From NCBI GenBank assembly GCA_016713005.1, contig JADJPY010000005.1:62001-126000 (forward strand): DNA of 64,000 bases, given 5' to 3'. Numbering within the stretch: position 1 is the first letter of the stretch; the number at the start of each line of letters is the position of its first letter. The stretch comes from Ramlibacter sp. Its GTDB lineage: Bacteria > Pseudomonadota > Gammaproteobacteria > Burkholderiales > Burkholderiaceae_C. A program made the translations under genes and the position numbers. Below the pieces are notes generated by a model. That model worked only from the letters and a program-made list of their open reading frames with translations. It was not told where the DNA came from and searched no databases. Positions 18,347-27,227 of the stretch are shown here, piece by piece.

Positions 18347-18401
18347 GGGTCATTTTTTGATTATCGGCCGACTGGCCAGCACCGCCCGGCAATAATGACC
18401 C
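18347..18401. promoter_or_regulatory. Inverted repeat in lysR/dctQ divergent region
   Basis: GGGTCATT (18347-18354) and AATGACCC (18394-18401) form perfect 8-bp arms 39 nt apart. The right arm ends at the base before the dctQ ATG. This is a candidate operator for the divergent LysR regulator, on position alone. A TTTTTTGATTAT stretch follows the left arm. Confidence 0.4.
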
Positions 18402-18935
18402 ATGCGCAAATTCCTCGATACCCTCTATCTGGCGGCCGGCGCGCTGGCCGCCCTCTGCATCCTGACCATCTGTGTGCTGATGATCGGCCAGAGCGTGCTG
18501 CGCGAGTTTGGCGTGCGCACCGGCGCCACCAACGATGTGGTGTCCTGGCTGTGCGCGGCCTCCGCCTTCCTGGCCATGGCCCACGCCTTCAAGCACGGCG
18601 ACTTTGTGCGCGTGTCGCTGTTGCTGGAGAAAGTCTCCCCGCGCGTGCGCCGCACGCTGGAACTCGCCTCGCTGGCCATCGCCTGTGTCGCCATCGGTTA
18701 CCTGGCCTGGTGGGCCACACGCTTCACCTATGAGAGCTGGGAGTTCAACGACATGGCCAACGGGTTGCTGGCCCTGCCCTTGTGGATCCCCCAGACCACC
18801 TTCATGGTGGGATCCTGGCTGTTTTTCATCGCGGTGCTGGACGAGATGGTGCTGGTGGCCCGTGGGGCGCGGCCAACCTATGTCGTGGCCGTCGAGGAAC
18901 GCCACGCACAGGGCGACTTCTCTGCCGACGTCTGA
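18402..18935 (+). CDS. dctQ: TRAP transporter small permease subunit (DctQ)
   Basis: The protein has 177 residues and four membrane helices. The DctQ motif MAHAFKHGDFVRVSLLLEKVSP sits between helices 2 and 3. It is followed 24 nt later by its dctM. No strong Shine-Dalgarno is visible before the ATG; the right arm of an inverted repeat occupies that position, so occupancy could also affect translation. Its likely binding protein is the dctP at 21055. Confidence 0.9.
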   Translation: MRKFLDTLYLAAGALAALCILTICVLMIGQSVLREFGVRTGATNDVVSWLCAASAFLAMAHAFKHGDFVRVSLLLEKVSPRVRRTLELASLAIACVAIGYLAWWATRFTYESWEFNDMANGLLALPLWIPQTTFMVGSWLFFIAVLDEMVLVARGARPTYVVAVEERHAQGDFSADV

Positions 18936-18959
18936 ACCCTCCATATCCGGAAGCCCCCA

Positions 18960-20270
18960 ATGGACACCCTCGGTATCGGACTCTTCCTGCTCGTGATCAT
19001 GCTGGTCCTGTTGACCGGCGGCGTCTGGATCGCGATGACACTGGCCATCTGCGGCTGGATCGGCCAGGCACTGTTTGTCGACACACAACCCGGCAAGAAC
19101 CTTTTCTCCGCTTTCTGGGAGAGCAACGCCTCCTGGGAGCTGGCCGCGTTGCCGCTGTTCATCTGGATGGGCGAGATCCTGTTCCGCACCAAGCTCAGCG
19201 AGGAGATGTTCGAGGGCCTGCGCCCCTGGCTCAACCGCATCCCCGGTCGGCTGATGCACACCACCATCCTGGGGTGCGGCATCTTTGGTTCCGTCTCCGG
19301 CTCATCCGCTGCCACCTGCGCCACGATCGCCAAGGTCGCATTGCCCGAGCTCAAGAAGCGCGGCTACGACGAAGGCATTGCCCTGGGTTCGCTGGCCACG
19401 GCCGGCACGCTGGGCATCCTCATCCCGCCCTCCATCACCATGGTGGTGTATGCGGTGGCGGCCGACGCGTCCATCATTCGCATCTTCCTGGCGGGCTTCA
19501 TCCCCGGCGCGCTGCTGATGGCCCTGTTCATGGGCTACATCGCCTGGTGGTCCATCCGCAACCCGGACAAGGTGCCGCCGGCGGACCCACCCAGCAGTTT
19601 CGTGGAGAAGCTGCGCAAGAGCGGCAACCTGATCCCCTGCTCGGCACTGATCATCTTCATCGTCTGGGTGCTGGTGGCCGGCTACGCCACCGCCACCGAG
19701 TGCGCCGCCTATGGCGTGGCGGGCTCGCTGGCCATCGCCGCCTGGGGACGCTCGCTGACCTGGAAGAACTTCCGCGAAGGCCTGATGGGCACCACGCGCA
19801 CCAGCTGCATGATCATGTTCATCCTGGCCGGCGCGGCCTTCCTGACCAAGACCATGGCCTTCACCGGCGTGCCACGTGAACTGGCCGAATGGGTGAACGG
19901 CATGAACCTGTCACCCTACGCCCTGATCGCCTGCCTGGTGGGGGTCTATCTGGTGCTGGGCACGGCCCTGGACGGCATCAGCATGATCGTGCTGACCGCC
20001 GCCGTGGTGATGCCCATGATCCAGAAAGCCGGCTTTGACCTCGTGTGGTTCGGCATCTTCATCGTGCTGCTGGTGGAGATTGCCGAGGTGACGCCGCCGG
20101 TGGGCTTCAACCTGTTCGTGCTGCAGAACATGACGGGCAAGGACAGCAACACCATTGCCAGGGCTTCGCTGCCGTTTTTCGGCTGCCTGATCCTGTGCAT
20201 CGCCATCGTCACTGTTTTTCCAGAGATCGTCACATGGCTGCCCAACCAGGTCATGGGCAAGGAGAAGTAG
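18960..20270 (+). CDS. dctM: TRAP transporter large permease subunit (DctM)
   Basis: The 436-residue protein has about 12 membrane segments and is clearly paralogous to the DctM at 13590. It shares LPLFIWMGEILFRTKLSEEMFEGL, SGSSAATCATIAKVALPEL, LIPPSITMVVYAV and EIAEVTPPVGFNLFVLQNMT. It pairs with the preceding DctQ. Its last 20 nt overlap, tail to tail, the 3' end of the racemase-family gene. Confidence 0.93.
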   Translation: MDTLGIGLFLLVIMLVLLTGGVWIAMTLAICGWIGQALFVDTQPGKNLFSAFWESNASWELAALPLFIWMGEILFRTKLSEEMFEGLRPWLNRIPGRLMHTTILGCGIFGSVSGSSAATCATIAKVALPELKKRGYDEGIALGSLATAGTLGILIPPSITMVVYAVAADASIIRIFLAGFIPGALLMALFMGYIAWWSIRNPDKVPPADPPSSFVEKLRKSGNLIPCSALIIFIVWVLVAGYATATECAAYGVAGSLAIAAWGRSLTWKNFREGLMGTTRTSCMIMFILAGAAFLTKTMAFTGVPRELAEWVNGMNLSPYALIACLVGVYLVLGTALDGISMIVLTAAVVMPMIQKAGFDLVWFGIFIVLLVEIAEVTPPVGFNLFVLQNMTGKDSNTIARASLPFFGCLILCIAIVTVFPEIVTWLPNQVMGKEK

Positions 20271-21039
20271 GCAGGCCCATGGCGCGTCTCAGCCGGGGTG
20301 AGTCCTGCAGCGAGCGCAGCGTGAACCCCGTGGCCGCCCGCACCGCGTCCGCATAGGGCGGCATGTTGGTGCATTCAAGCACCACGGTGCGCAAGTCCGG
20401 GGCCCGCGCGCGCAAAGCCTCTGCCGCACGCACCACGTCCGCGCCGGCCAGCGCCAGATCCATGGTCGCCCGGTTTCCGAGGATGGCGCTGGCAAACTCC
20501 CCCGCCGGGTCCACGCCCTGGACCAGCACGTCGCGCAAGCGTTCCCGCGGCACACCGGCTGCGCGCAGGTGGTCGGACCCGAGCTTAGAAGCCGAGATCG
20601 TCAGGACGCCCACCTGACGCTCCTTTTGCAGCAGCGCGGGCAGCTGGAGCAGGCTGGAAGTCTCCACCGGCACCTTCACCGCGGCCTGCAGCTCGCGCTG
20701 CAGCAACACCAGGAAGCCGCAGCTGGTGGTGATGGCCGCCGCCCCGTCCCTCTCCATCTGCCGCATCAGGACCACAAAGGCACTGGCGATGCGCTGGGCG
20801 CGCAGGCTGGCCGCCGTGGCCACCACCTTGTCCGGCCACGCGCCGGCCACCATGGCCCGCCGCACCGGGCAGCCGAACGTATCCGGGTGACCCACATCGC
20901 CGGGCGGCCGGGGGAAGCGCGTGTCCAGCATCACGATGCCCAGGAAAGGCTGGACGCGCCCCCCCGCCCCCGGGGGTAACACCGGGGCGGCTGGCGCGGG
21001 ATTTGCATTTATGCTGTCGGGTTCCACCATTCCCGACAT
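20251..21039 (-). CDS. Aspartate/glutamate/hydantoin racemase-family protein
   Basis: The protein has about 262 residues. Both catalytic cysteines of the family are recognisable: AAITTSCGFLVLLQ in the N-terminal half and VVLECTNMPPYADAV near the C-terminus, consistent with two-base racemisation. GVLTISASKLGSDHL matches the second-lobe start. ATG at 21039 has AGGA just upstream; ATG at 21030 is an alternative. It is divergent from dctP with only 15 nt between the start codons. Together with the DUF1445 and 5-oxoprolinase-type genes it suggests stereochemical handling of D-amino-acid or 5-oxoproline compounds, by inference. Maleate isomerase-like activity is an alternative. Confidence 0.8.
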   Translation of the reverse strand: MSGMVEPDSINANPAPAAPVLPPGAGGRVQPFLGIVMLDTRFPRPPGDVGHPDTFGCPVRRAMVAGAWPDKVVATAASLRAQRIASAFVVLMRQMERDGAAAITTSCGFLVLLQRELQAAVKVPVETSSLLQLPALLQKERQVGVLTISASKLGSDHLRAAGVPRERLRDVLVQGVDPAGEFASAILGNRATMDLALAGADVVRAAEALRARAPDLRTVVLECTNMPPYADAVRAATGFTLRSLQDSPRLRRAMGLPTSPCP

Positions 21040-21054
21040 TGTCCTGGAGAGATC

Positions 21055-22023
21055 ATGAATTTCAAGCTTGCCTGCGTTGCCGCCACTGCCCTGGCTGCAG
21101 CCTCCGCGTCCGCCCAAACCAAATGGGACCTGCCGGCCGCCTACCCCGCAACCAATTTCCACACCGAGAACCTGGTGCAGTTCGCCAGTGACGTGGACAA
21201 GGCCAGCGGCGGCAAGCTCAAGATCCAGGTGCATGCCAACGCCTCGCTGTTCAAGGCGCCCGAGATCAAGCGCGCCGTGCAGGGCGGCCAGGCACAGCTG
21301 GGCGAGATCCTGCTGGCCAACTTTGACAACGAGAGCCCCCTGTTCGGACTGGACGGCCTGCCCTTCCTGGCCACCAGCTATGCCGACAGCAAGAAGCTGT
21401 ACACCGCCCAGAAAGGCGCGCTGGACAAGTACCTGGGCAACCAGGGCATGAAGTTGCTGTTCTCGGTGCCTTGGCCGCCCCAGGGCATCTACAGCAAGCG
21501 CGAAATCAGCTCGGTGGCGGACATGCGTGGCATCAAGTGGCGCGCCTATTCACCGGCCACCGGCAAGATCGCCGAGCTGATCGGCGCGCAGCCTGTCACG
21601 ATCCAGGCCGCCGAGCTGACCCAGGCGCTGGCCACCGGTGTGGTGCAGTCCTACATGAGCTCGGGCTCTACTGGCTACGACACCAAGACCTACGAGCACA
21701 TCAAGTACTGGTACGACACCCAGGCCTGGCTGCCCAAGAATGCGGTGATCGTCAACAAGAAGGCCTTCGACTCGCTGGACCCCGCCACCCAGGCCGCCGT
21801 TACCAAGGCCGCCGCCGAAGCCGAGACGCGCGGCTGGAAGGTCAGCCAGGAGAAGAACGACTGGTACAAGAAGGCGCTCACCGAGAAGGGCATGAAGATC
21901 ATGCCCCCGCCGGCCAAGCTCACCGCCGACCTCAAGCAGGTTGGCGCGATCATGCTGGCCGACTGGGAAAAGCGGGCCGGTCCCGATGGCCAGGCCATCG
22001 TCGCGGCCTTCCGCAAGAAGTAA
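21055..22023 (+). CDS. dctP: TRAP transporter periplasmic binding protein (DctP)
   Basis: The protein has 322 residues. The signal peptide MNFKLACVAATALAAASASA is followed by the same DctP framework as the two paralogues upstream (TKWDLPAAYPATNFHTEN, ASLFKAPEIKRAVQGGQ, WRAYSPATGKIAELIG). CTGGAGAG lies just before the ATG. It is separated from its probable permeases (dctQM at 18.4-20.3 kb) by the oppositely oriented racemase gene. Confidence 0.92.
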   Translation: MNFKLACVAATALAAASASAQTKWDLPAAYPATNFHTENLVQFASDVDKASGGKLKIQVHANASLFKAPEIKRAVQGGQAQLGEILLANFDNESPLFGLDGLPFLATSYADSKKLYTAQKGALDKYLGNQGMKLLFSVPWPPQGIYSKREISSVADMRGIKWRAYSPATGKIAELIGAQPVTIQAAELTQALATGVVQSYMSSGSTGYDTKTYEHIKYWYDTQAWLPKNAVIVNKKAFDSLDPATQAAVTKAAAEAETRGWKVSQEKNDWYKKALTEKGMKIMPPPAKLTADLKQVGAIMLADWEKRAGPDGQAIVAAFRKK

Positions 22024-22032
22024 GCCGCCACC

Positions 22033-22413
22033 GTGGGCGCCGTGCTCGCACTGTGCGCCGGAGCCTGTGTGGGCGCGCTGGCGCGCTGGGGTCTGGGCCT
22101 GTGGCTCAATCCCGGCGGCCTGATTCCGTGGGGCACGCTGGCGGCCAACCTGGTCGGCGGCTATCTGGTGGGCGTGTGCGTCGCGGTGTTCCAGGCCCTG
22201 CCGGACCTGGACCCGGTGTGGCGTCTCGCGCTGGTCACCGGGTTCCTGGGGGCGCTGACCACGTTTTCATCCTTTTCGGCCGAGGTGGTCGCGCTGCTTC
22301 AGCAGCAGCGGTACGCGCTGGCCGGCGGAACCGCCGCCCTGCACCTGTTCGGGTCGTTGCTGCTGACCGTGCTGGGCATCAAGAGCGCTACACTTTTGAT
22401 AGCGGGTCAATAA
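22033..22413 (+). CDS. crcB: Fluoride channel CrcB/Fluc
   Basis: The 126-residue protein has four hydrophobic helices and is a dual-topology Fluc subunit. Family motifs are GACVGALARW, NLVGGYLVGV and TGFLGALTTFSSFSAE (the GFxGxxTTFS signature with the fluoride-track Phe residues). It exports fluoride as a dimer. The start is GTG, 10 nt after the dctP stop. Odd point: the last residues (SATLLIAGQ) and the stop codon lie in a copy of the dispersed repeat, so the native C-terminus has been replaced or extended. Confidence 0.92.
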   Translation: MGAVLALCAGACVGALARWGLGLWLNPGGLIPWGTLAANLVGGYLVGVCVAVFQALPDLDPVWRLALVTGFLGALTTFSSFSAEVVALLQQQRYALAGGTAALHLFGSLLLTVLGIKSATLLIAGQ

Positions 22414-22450
22414 GCACTGGCGGGGGCTGGAGGCCTGAAACGGCCTGAAA
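22387..22450 (+). repeat. Dispersed repeat, copy 3 (3' end of crcB)
   Basis: GCTAC-ACTTTTG-ATAGC at 22387-22403 (one arm mismatch), 17 nt, CGGGGGCT, GGAGGCC, then TGAAA-type tail. It supplies the crcB stop codon (22411-22413) and fills the crcB/xdhC convergent junction. Confidence 0.8.
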
Positions 22451-22468
22451 ACCGCGCAGGCTCGCCGT

Positions 22469-23533
22469 TCAGGCGCGGCGCACGCCGCAGATCACATCCC
22501 CGGGGTCGCTGGCGCGGATGGCCTGGTCGTTCTTGGCGTGGGCAACGTCCATGTCGCGCGGCAGGGCGACGCCGTTCTTCACCGCCAGGATCTCCGCCAT
22601 CACGCTGACCGCGATCTCCGGCGGCGTCTTGCTGCCGATGTAGATGCCGATCGGACCGCGCAGGCGTTTCAGGCTGTCCGCTGTCTGGTCAAAGTGCTCC
22701 ACCAGGCGCTGGTGGCGTGCCTCGTTGTTGCGCCGGCTGCCAATCGCCCCCACGTAGAACGCCTCGGTCTTCAGCGCCTCCAGCAGCGCCAGGTCGTCCA
22801 GCTTGGGGTCGTGCGTCAGCGCCACCACACAGCTGCGCCGGTCGGCCCTGAAGGCGGTGACCACATCGTCGGGCATGTCCGCCACCACCCGCGCGCCGCT
22901 CACGCTCCAGGCCCCGCGGTATTCCTCACGCGGGTCGCACACCGTCACCGCAAAGCCGCTGAACAAGGCCATGGTGGCCAGGTACTCGGTGAGCTGGCCT
23001 GCGCCAATCAGCAGCATGCGGTACTCGGGCCCGAAAGTGTTGACAAGCGCCGTGTCTGATACGGCGAGTTCCTCGGGCGCGTGCGCGGGGGCCAGCGTCA
23101 CCACGCCATCGGCCAGGCGCACCGTGCGCTGCATCAGCTGGCCGCCTTCGAGGGCCGCCACCAGCTCCGACAGGCTTTGCGCGTCCGGGTCGTACTCCAG
23201 CAGCAGCTCCAGCGTGCCGCCGCAGGGCAGGCCGAAGCGGTGCGCCTCGTCGGCGGTAATGCCGTACTTGACAAAGCCCGGCGCGCCAGAAGGCATCCCG
23301 TGGCCGGGCTCCTTGCCCGAGTACGCCTGCGTGAAGCGGTAGATCAGGTCGTCCTCGATGCAACCGCCCGACACCGAGCCCACCACCGAGCCGTCCTCGC
23401 ACAGCGCCATGATCGACCCCACCGGTCGCGGTGAGCTGCCCCAGGTGCGCACCACCGTGGCCAGCAGCCCGCGCTTGCCTGCTGCGCGCCAGTCGCGCAG
23501 CGTGCGCAGCACCATCACGTCCAGGTTTTCCAT
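22469..23533 (-). CDS. XdhC/CoxI-family molybdenum hydroxylase maturation protein
   Basis: The 354-residue protein has an N-terminal XdhC/CoxI domain (RTWGSSPRPVGSIMAL, GSVSGGCIEDDLI) and a C-terminal Rossmann domain (MLLIGAGQLTEYLATMA, VALTHDPKLDDLALLEAL, FYVGAIGSRRNN). XdhC proteins protect, sulfurate and insert the molybdenum cofactor into xanthine-oxidase-family enzymes. ATG at 23533 has AAGGAG at ideal spacing; the upstream open frame is not coding. It is the last gene of the coxD-E-G-xdhC group that serves the nearby coxSLM. Confidence 0.92.
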   Translation of the reverse strand: MENLDVMVLRTLRDWRAAGKRGLLATVVRTWGSSPRPVGSIMALCEDGSVVGSVSGGCIEDDLIYRFTQAYSGKEPGHGMPSGAPGFVKYGITADEAHRFGLPCGGTLELLLEYDPDAQSLSELVAALEGGQLMQRTVRLADGVVTLAPAHAPEELAVSDTALVNTFGPEYRMLLIGAGQLTEYLATMALFSGFAVTVCDPREEYRGAWSVSGARVVADMPDDVVTAFRADRRSCVVALTHDPKLDDLALLEALKTEAFYVGAIGSRRNNEARHQRLVEHFDQTADSLKRLRGPIGIYIGSKTPPEIAVSVMAEILAVKNGVALPRDMDVAHAKNDQAIRASDPGDVICGVRRA

Positions 23534-23555
23534 GGCGTTCTCCTTGCCTGCAGCC

Positions 23556-24149
23556 TCAGAAGCTGCGCATGACCCAAAAGCCGATACCCAGCACCACGGC
23601 TGCGCCCACCGCCCACACCCAGGCGGGCAGGCCGCCGCCCGCGTCGTCCGGCCCCGGCGCGGCCGCGGCACCGGCCCCAGCCTGCGCGGACGCGTAGGCT
23701 TGCGGATGCTGGCGTTGCATCTCCTCGTCAAAGCGCTTGAAAAAATCCTCGGCCATGGACTTGGCCACACCGTCGATCAGGCGCTGGCCCAGCTGCGCGA
23801 TCTTGCCGCCAACCGAGGCGTGCACGGTGTAGCTCAGCTCGCAGCCCGTGCCCTTTGGCTCAAGCGTGACCTGCGAGTTGCCCTTGCCAAAACCCGCCGC
23901 CCCGCCCTGCCCGTCAAAGGTGATGGTGTAGCTGGCCGGAGGGTTGATGTCGCTCAGGGTGATCTTGCCGCTGAACTTCGCCGCCACGGGGCCGATCTTG
24001 ACCGCGACACCCACGGCGTACTGGTTCTCGCCCGTGGCCTCGACCTTGTCGCAGCCGGGGATGCAGGCCTTCAGCACCTCGGGGTTGTTGAGCGCGTCCC
24101 AGGCCTGTTGCTGGGTGATGGCAAGCGCGCGGCTTCCTTGCATGTCCAT
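23556..24149 (-). CDS. coxG: CoxG-like SRPBCC protein with C-terminal membrane anchor
   Basis: The protein has 197 residues. Residues 1-145 are a CoxG/SRPBCC domain (AWDALNNPEVLKACIPGC, FSGKITLSDINPP, LGQRLIDGVAKSMAEDFFKRFDE). A Pro/Ala/Gly linker and one C-terminal helix (LPAWVWAVGAAVVLGIGFWVM) follow. In Oligotropha CoxG is linked to membrane recruitment of CO dehydrogenase. It lies 18 nt after the VWA gene. Confidence 0.88.
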   Translation of the reverse strand: MDMQGSRALAITQQQAWDALNNPEVLKACIPGCDKVEATGENQYAVGVAVKIGPVAAKFSGKITLSDINPPASYTITFDGQGGAAGFGKGNSQVTLEPKGTGCELSYTVHASVGGKIAQLGQRLIDGVAKSMAEDFFKRFDEEMQRQHPQAYASAQAGAGAAAAPGPDDAGGGLPAWVWAVGAAVVLGIGFWVMRSF

Positions 24150-24167
24150 GGGGTGTCCCTCAGTTGT

Positions 24168-25364
24168 TCAGTGTTTCATCACGGCGGCCAGACTGGCCGC
24201 CAGGTCTTCAAGCTTGCTGATGTTGTGCACGGCCAGCATGCCATGGGCCTGCCGGTGCAATTCCGCAGCGCCGCGCGCGACCGGCTCGTAGCCGTCAAAG
24301 CGCAGCAAGGGGTTCAGCCACAGCAGCCGGCGGCTGCGCCGGCGCAACCAGCCGAGTTCGCGTGCCAGATCGGCTGGCTCGCCGGTGTCCAGCCCGTCGC
24401 TGATCACCAGCACCAGCGTGCGCCGGCCCACCAGCCGGCGTGAATGGTCCTCGCGCAGCGTGGCCAGCGCGTCGCCCAGGCGTGTGCCGCCGGCAAAGTC
24501 GCTGATCAGCAGGCTGGCCGCGGCCAGCATCGCATCGGTGTCGGCCAGCCGGAAGGCCGGCGTCAGGTCCGTCAGGTGCGTGCCAAAGGCGAACACGTCG
24601 GTGCGGCCACGGGTGCCGTGCACGCTGCGGGTGGCTGCATGCAGGAAAGACAGCAACAGCCGCGAGTAGCGCTCCATCGAACCCGAGACGTCCACCAGCA
24701 CCAGCAGGGGCAGCGGCTGCTCGAGGCGCTGCAGCCGGCGCAGTTGCATGATCTCGCCGCCGGTGCGGGCGGCGTCGCGCATCACGCCGCTCCAGTGCAC
24801 GCGCGCGCCACGCTGGCCCGGGCGCACACGCCGCGACGCCACACTGGGCACCGGCAGCGCCACGTCGCGCGCCAGCCGCTCCACCAGCCGGTACTCGCTG
24901 CCGCTCAGGGCATTGAAGTCGGCGTGCTTCAGGCGTTGCAGGTCGCTGGCCGTCATGGCAGCGTCGAAATCCACCTTCTGGTCTTCCTGCTTCGGCTTGG
25001 CCTGCGAGCCATAGGCCTGTTGCGGCTGCAGCGCCTCGCGCACACGGGGGCGGCGCTTGCTGGGCTCGGCCTTGCCCTCGGCGCTGGGCAGCAGTTGCGA
25101 CAACAGCTTGTTGGCGACCTCGGGGTTGCGGAAGTAGATGTCAAACAGCTCGCGGAACACCATGCGGTCCTGTTCGCGGCTGACCAGCACCGCCTCCATC
25201 GCGGCGCTGAGGTCGGGCTTGCTGGACACGCCCACCAGCAGCGCCGCCTGCTGGGCCAATGCAATGCGCGCGCTGTCCAGCCGCACGCCGGCGCGGCGCA
25301 ACGCCCGGCCGAAGCCCGTGACGTTGTCGGCCAGTTTTCCGATGCGGGAGTCGCCAAGTTGCAC
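24168..25364 (-). CDS. coxE: CoxE-like VWA-domain protein
   Basis: The 398-residue protein has a C-terminal von Willebrand A domain with an intact MIDAS (LVDVSGSMERYS at ~222-234, plus TRLGDAL and ISDGLDTGEP). CoxE-type proteins act with the MoxR-like AAA+ protein CoxD to mature the Mo-Cu or Mo site of CoxL-type enzymes. GTG at 25364 with TGAGG upstream gives the family start LGDSRIGKLADNVTGFGRALRRAG. A TTG further upstream would overlap coxD. It starts 10 nt after coxD. Confidence 0.88.
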   Translation of the reverse strand: MQLGDSRIGKLADNVTGFGRALRRAGVRLDSARIALAQQAALLVGVSSKPDLSAAMEAVLVSREQDRMVFRELFDIYFRNPEVANKLLSQLLPSAEGKAEPSKRRPRVREALQPQQAYGSQAKPKQEDQKVDFDAAMTASDLQRLKHADFNALSGSEYRLVERLARDVALPVPSVASRRVRPGQRGARVHWSGVMRDAARTGGEIMQLRRLQRLEQPLPLLVLVDVSGSMERYSRLLLSFLHAATRSVHGTRGRTDVFAFGTHLTDLTPAFRLADTDAMLAAASLLISDFAGGTRLGDALATLREDHSRRLVGRRTLVLVISDGLDTGEPADLARELGWLRRRSRRLLWLNPLLRFDGYEPVARGAAELHRQAHGMLAVHNISKLEDLAASLAAVMKH

Positions 25365-25374
25365 GCTGGAAACC

Positions 25375-26298
<924 letters not shown>

Positions 26299-26300
26299 TT

Positions 26301-26364
26301 GCTATCAAATTTATAGTGGCACAACCAGCATCCGCGGGGGCTGGATGCCAATTTGACCTGTAAA
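26301..26364 (+). repeat. Dispersed repeat, copy 4 (abutting coxD start)
   Basis: GCTAT-CAAATTT-ATAGT (26301-26317), 17 nt, CGGGGGCT, GGATGCC, ATTTGACC, TAAA. It lies between the coxM terminator and the coxD start codon. Confidence 0.8.
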
Positions 26365-26370
26365 CGGCAA

Positions 26371-26403
26371 GAAAAAGGCCCCGCGCCGGCAGACACGGGG
26401 CCC
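26371..26403 (-). terminator. Rho-independent terminator after coxM
   Basis: Read on the minus strand: GGCCCCG, loop of about 12 nt, CGGGGCC, then T5. It separates coxSLM from the maturation genes. Confidence 0.8.
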
Positions 26404-26423
26404 GGGCTGCACAGGAGAAGTCC

Positions 26424-27215
26424 TCAGGCCAGCGCCTTGGCCACGGCGCGCTGGGCCATCACGCTGATCAGGTTGGCGCGGTAGGCCGCACTGGCGTGCA
26501 GGTCGCTGGACAGGCCGCTGGCGTCGATCTTCACCGCGGCCGCGGACTCGGGCGTGAAGCTCTTGCCCAGCGCGTCCTCAAGTCCCTTGTGGCGGAACAC
26601 GCCGTTGCCGCCACCGGTGACGGCCACCCGCACGCCGCTGTCGGTCTGGGCGACAAACACGCCGATCAGCGCAAAGCGCGAGGCCGGCTGCTTGAACTTG
26701 ATGTAGGCCGCGCGCTTCGGGGCCGGGAAGCTGATCGCGGTGATCAGTTCGCCGTCTTTCAGCGCGGTGGCGAACATGCCCTGGAAGAACTCGTCCGCGG
26801 CAATCTTGCGCTGCGTGGTGTGCACCGTGGCGCCCAGGCCCAGCACGGCCGTGGGGTAGCAGGCGGACGGGTCGTTGTTGGCGACCGAGCCGCCCAGCGT
26901 GCCCATCGCGCGGACCTGGCGGTCGCCAATGCCGCCGGCCAGGTCGGCCAGCGCGGGGATGGTCGCCTTGACGTCGGCGTTCCTGGCCACGTCGGCGTGG
27001 CGCGTCATCGCGCCCACGACGAGGCTGTTGCCGTCCTTCCTGACGCCGGACAGCTCGGCGATGCCGCCCAGGTCGACCAGCTGTTCCGGGCTGGCCAGGC
27101 GCAGCTTCATCGAGGCCAGCAGGGTCTGGCCGCCGGCCAGCACCTTGCCGCCGGCACCGGCGAGCTTGGCAGCGTCGGCCGTCGAGGCCGGGCGTTCAAA
27201 GGTAAATGCGTACAT
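26424..27215 (-). CDS. coxM: CoxM-like FAD-binding subunit of molybdenum hydroxylase
   Basis: The 263-residue protein shows the two FAD motifs of the family: AGGQTLLA (27-34) and MGTLGGSVANNDPSACYP (104-121). It transfers electrons from the iron-sulfur subunit to an acceptor via FAD. It is encoded 12 nt after coxL and ends at a terminator. It is slightly shorter than form I CoxM (about 288), as usual for form II. Confidence 0.92.
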   Translation of the reverse strand: MYAFTFERPASTADAAKLAGAGGKVLAGGQTLLASMKLRLASPEQLVDLGGIAELSGVRKDGNSLVVGAMTRHADVARNADVKATIPALADLAGGIGDRQVRAMGTLGGSVANNDPSACYPTAVLGLGATVHTTQRKIAADEFFQGMFATALKDGELITAISFPAPKRAAYIKFKQPASRFALIGVFVAQTDSGVRVAVTGGGNGVFRHKGLEDALGKSFTPESAAAVKIDASGLSSDLHASAAYRANLISVMAQRAVAKALA

Positions 27216-27227
27216 GGTTCTGTCTCC

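Noticed and set aside
20940..20990. G/C-run region near the racemase N-terminus considered as a terminator
   Set aside because: It has no following T tract on either strand, and it lies in the N-terminal coding part of the racemase-family gene.
22469..23770. Long N-terminal extension of the XdhC-family gene to 23770
   Set aside because: The extension overlaps the CoxG gene antisense-free reading and lacks a ribosome site; ATG 23533 has AAGGAG at correct spacing and the family N-terminus.
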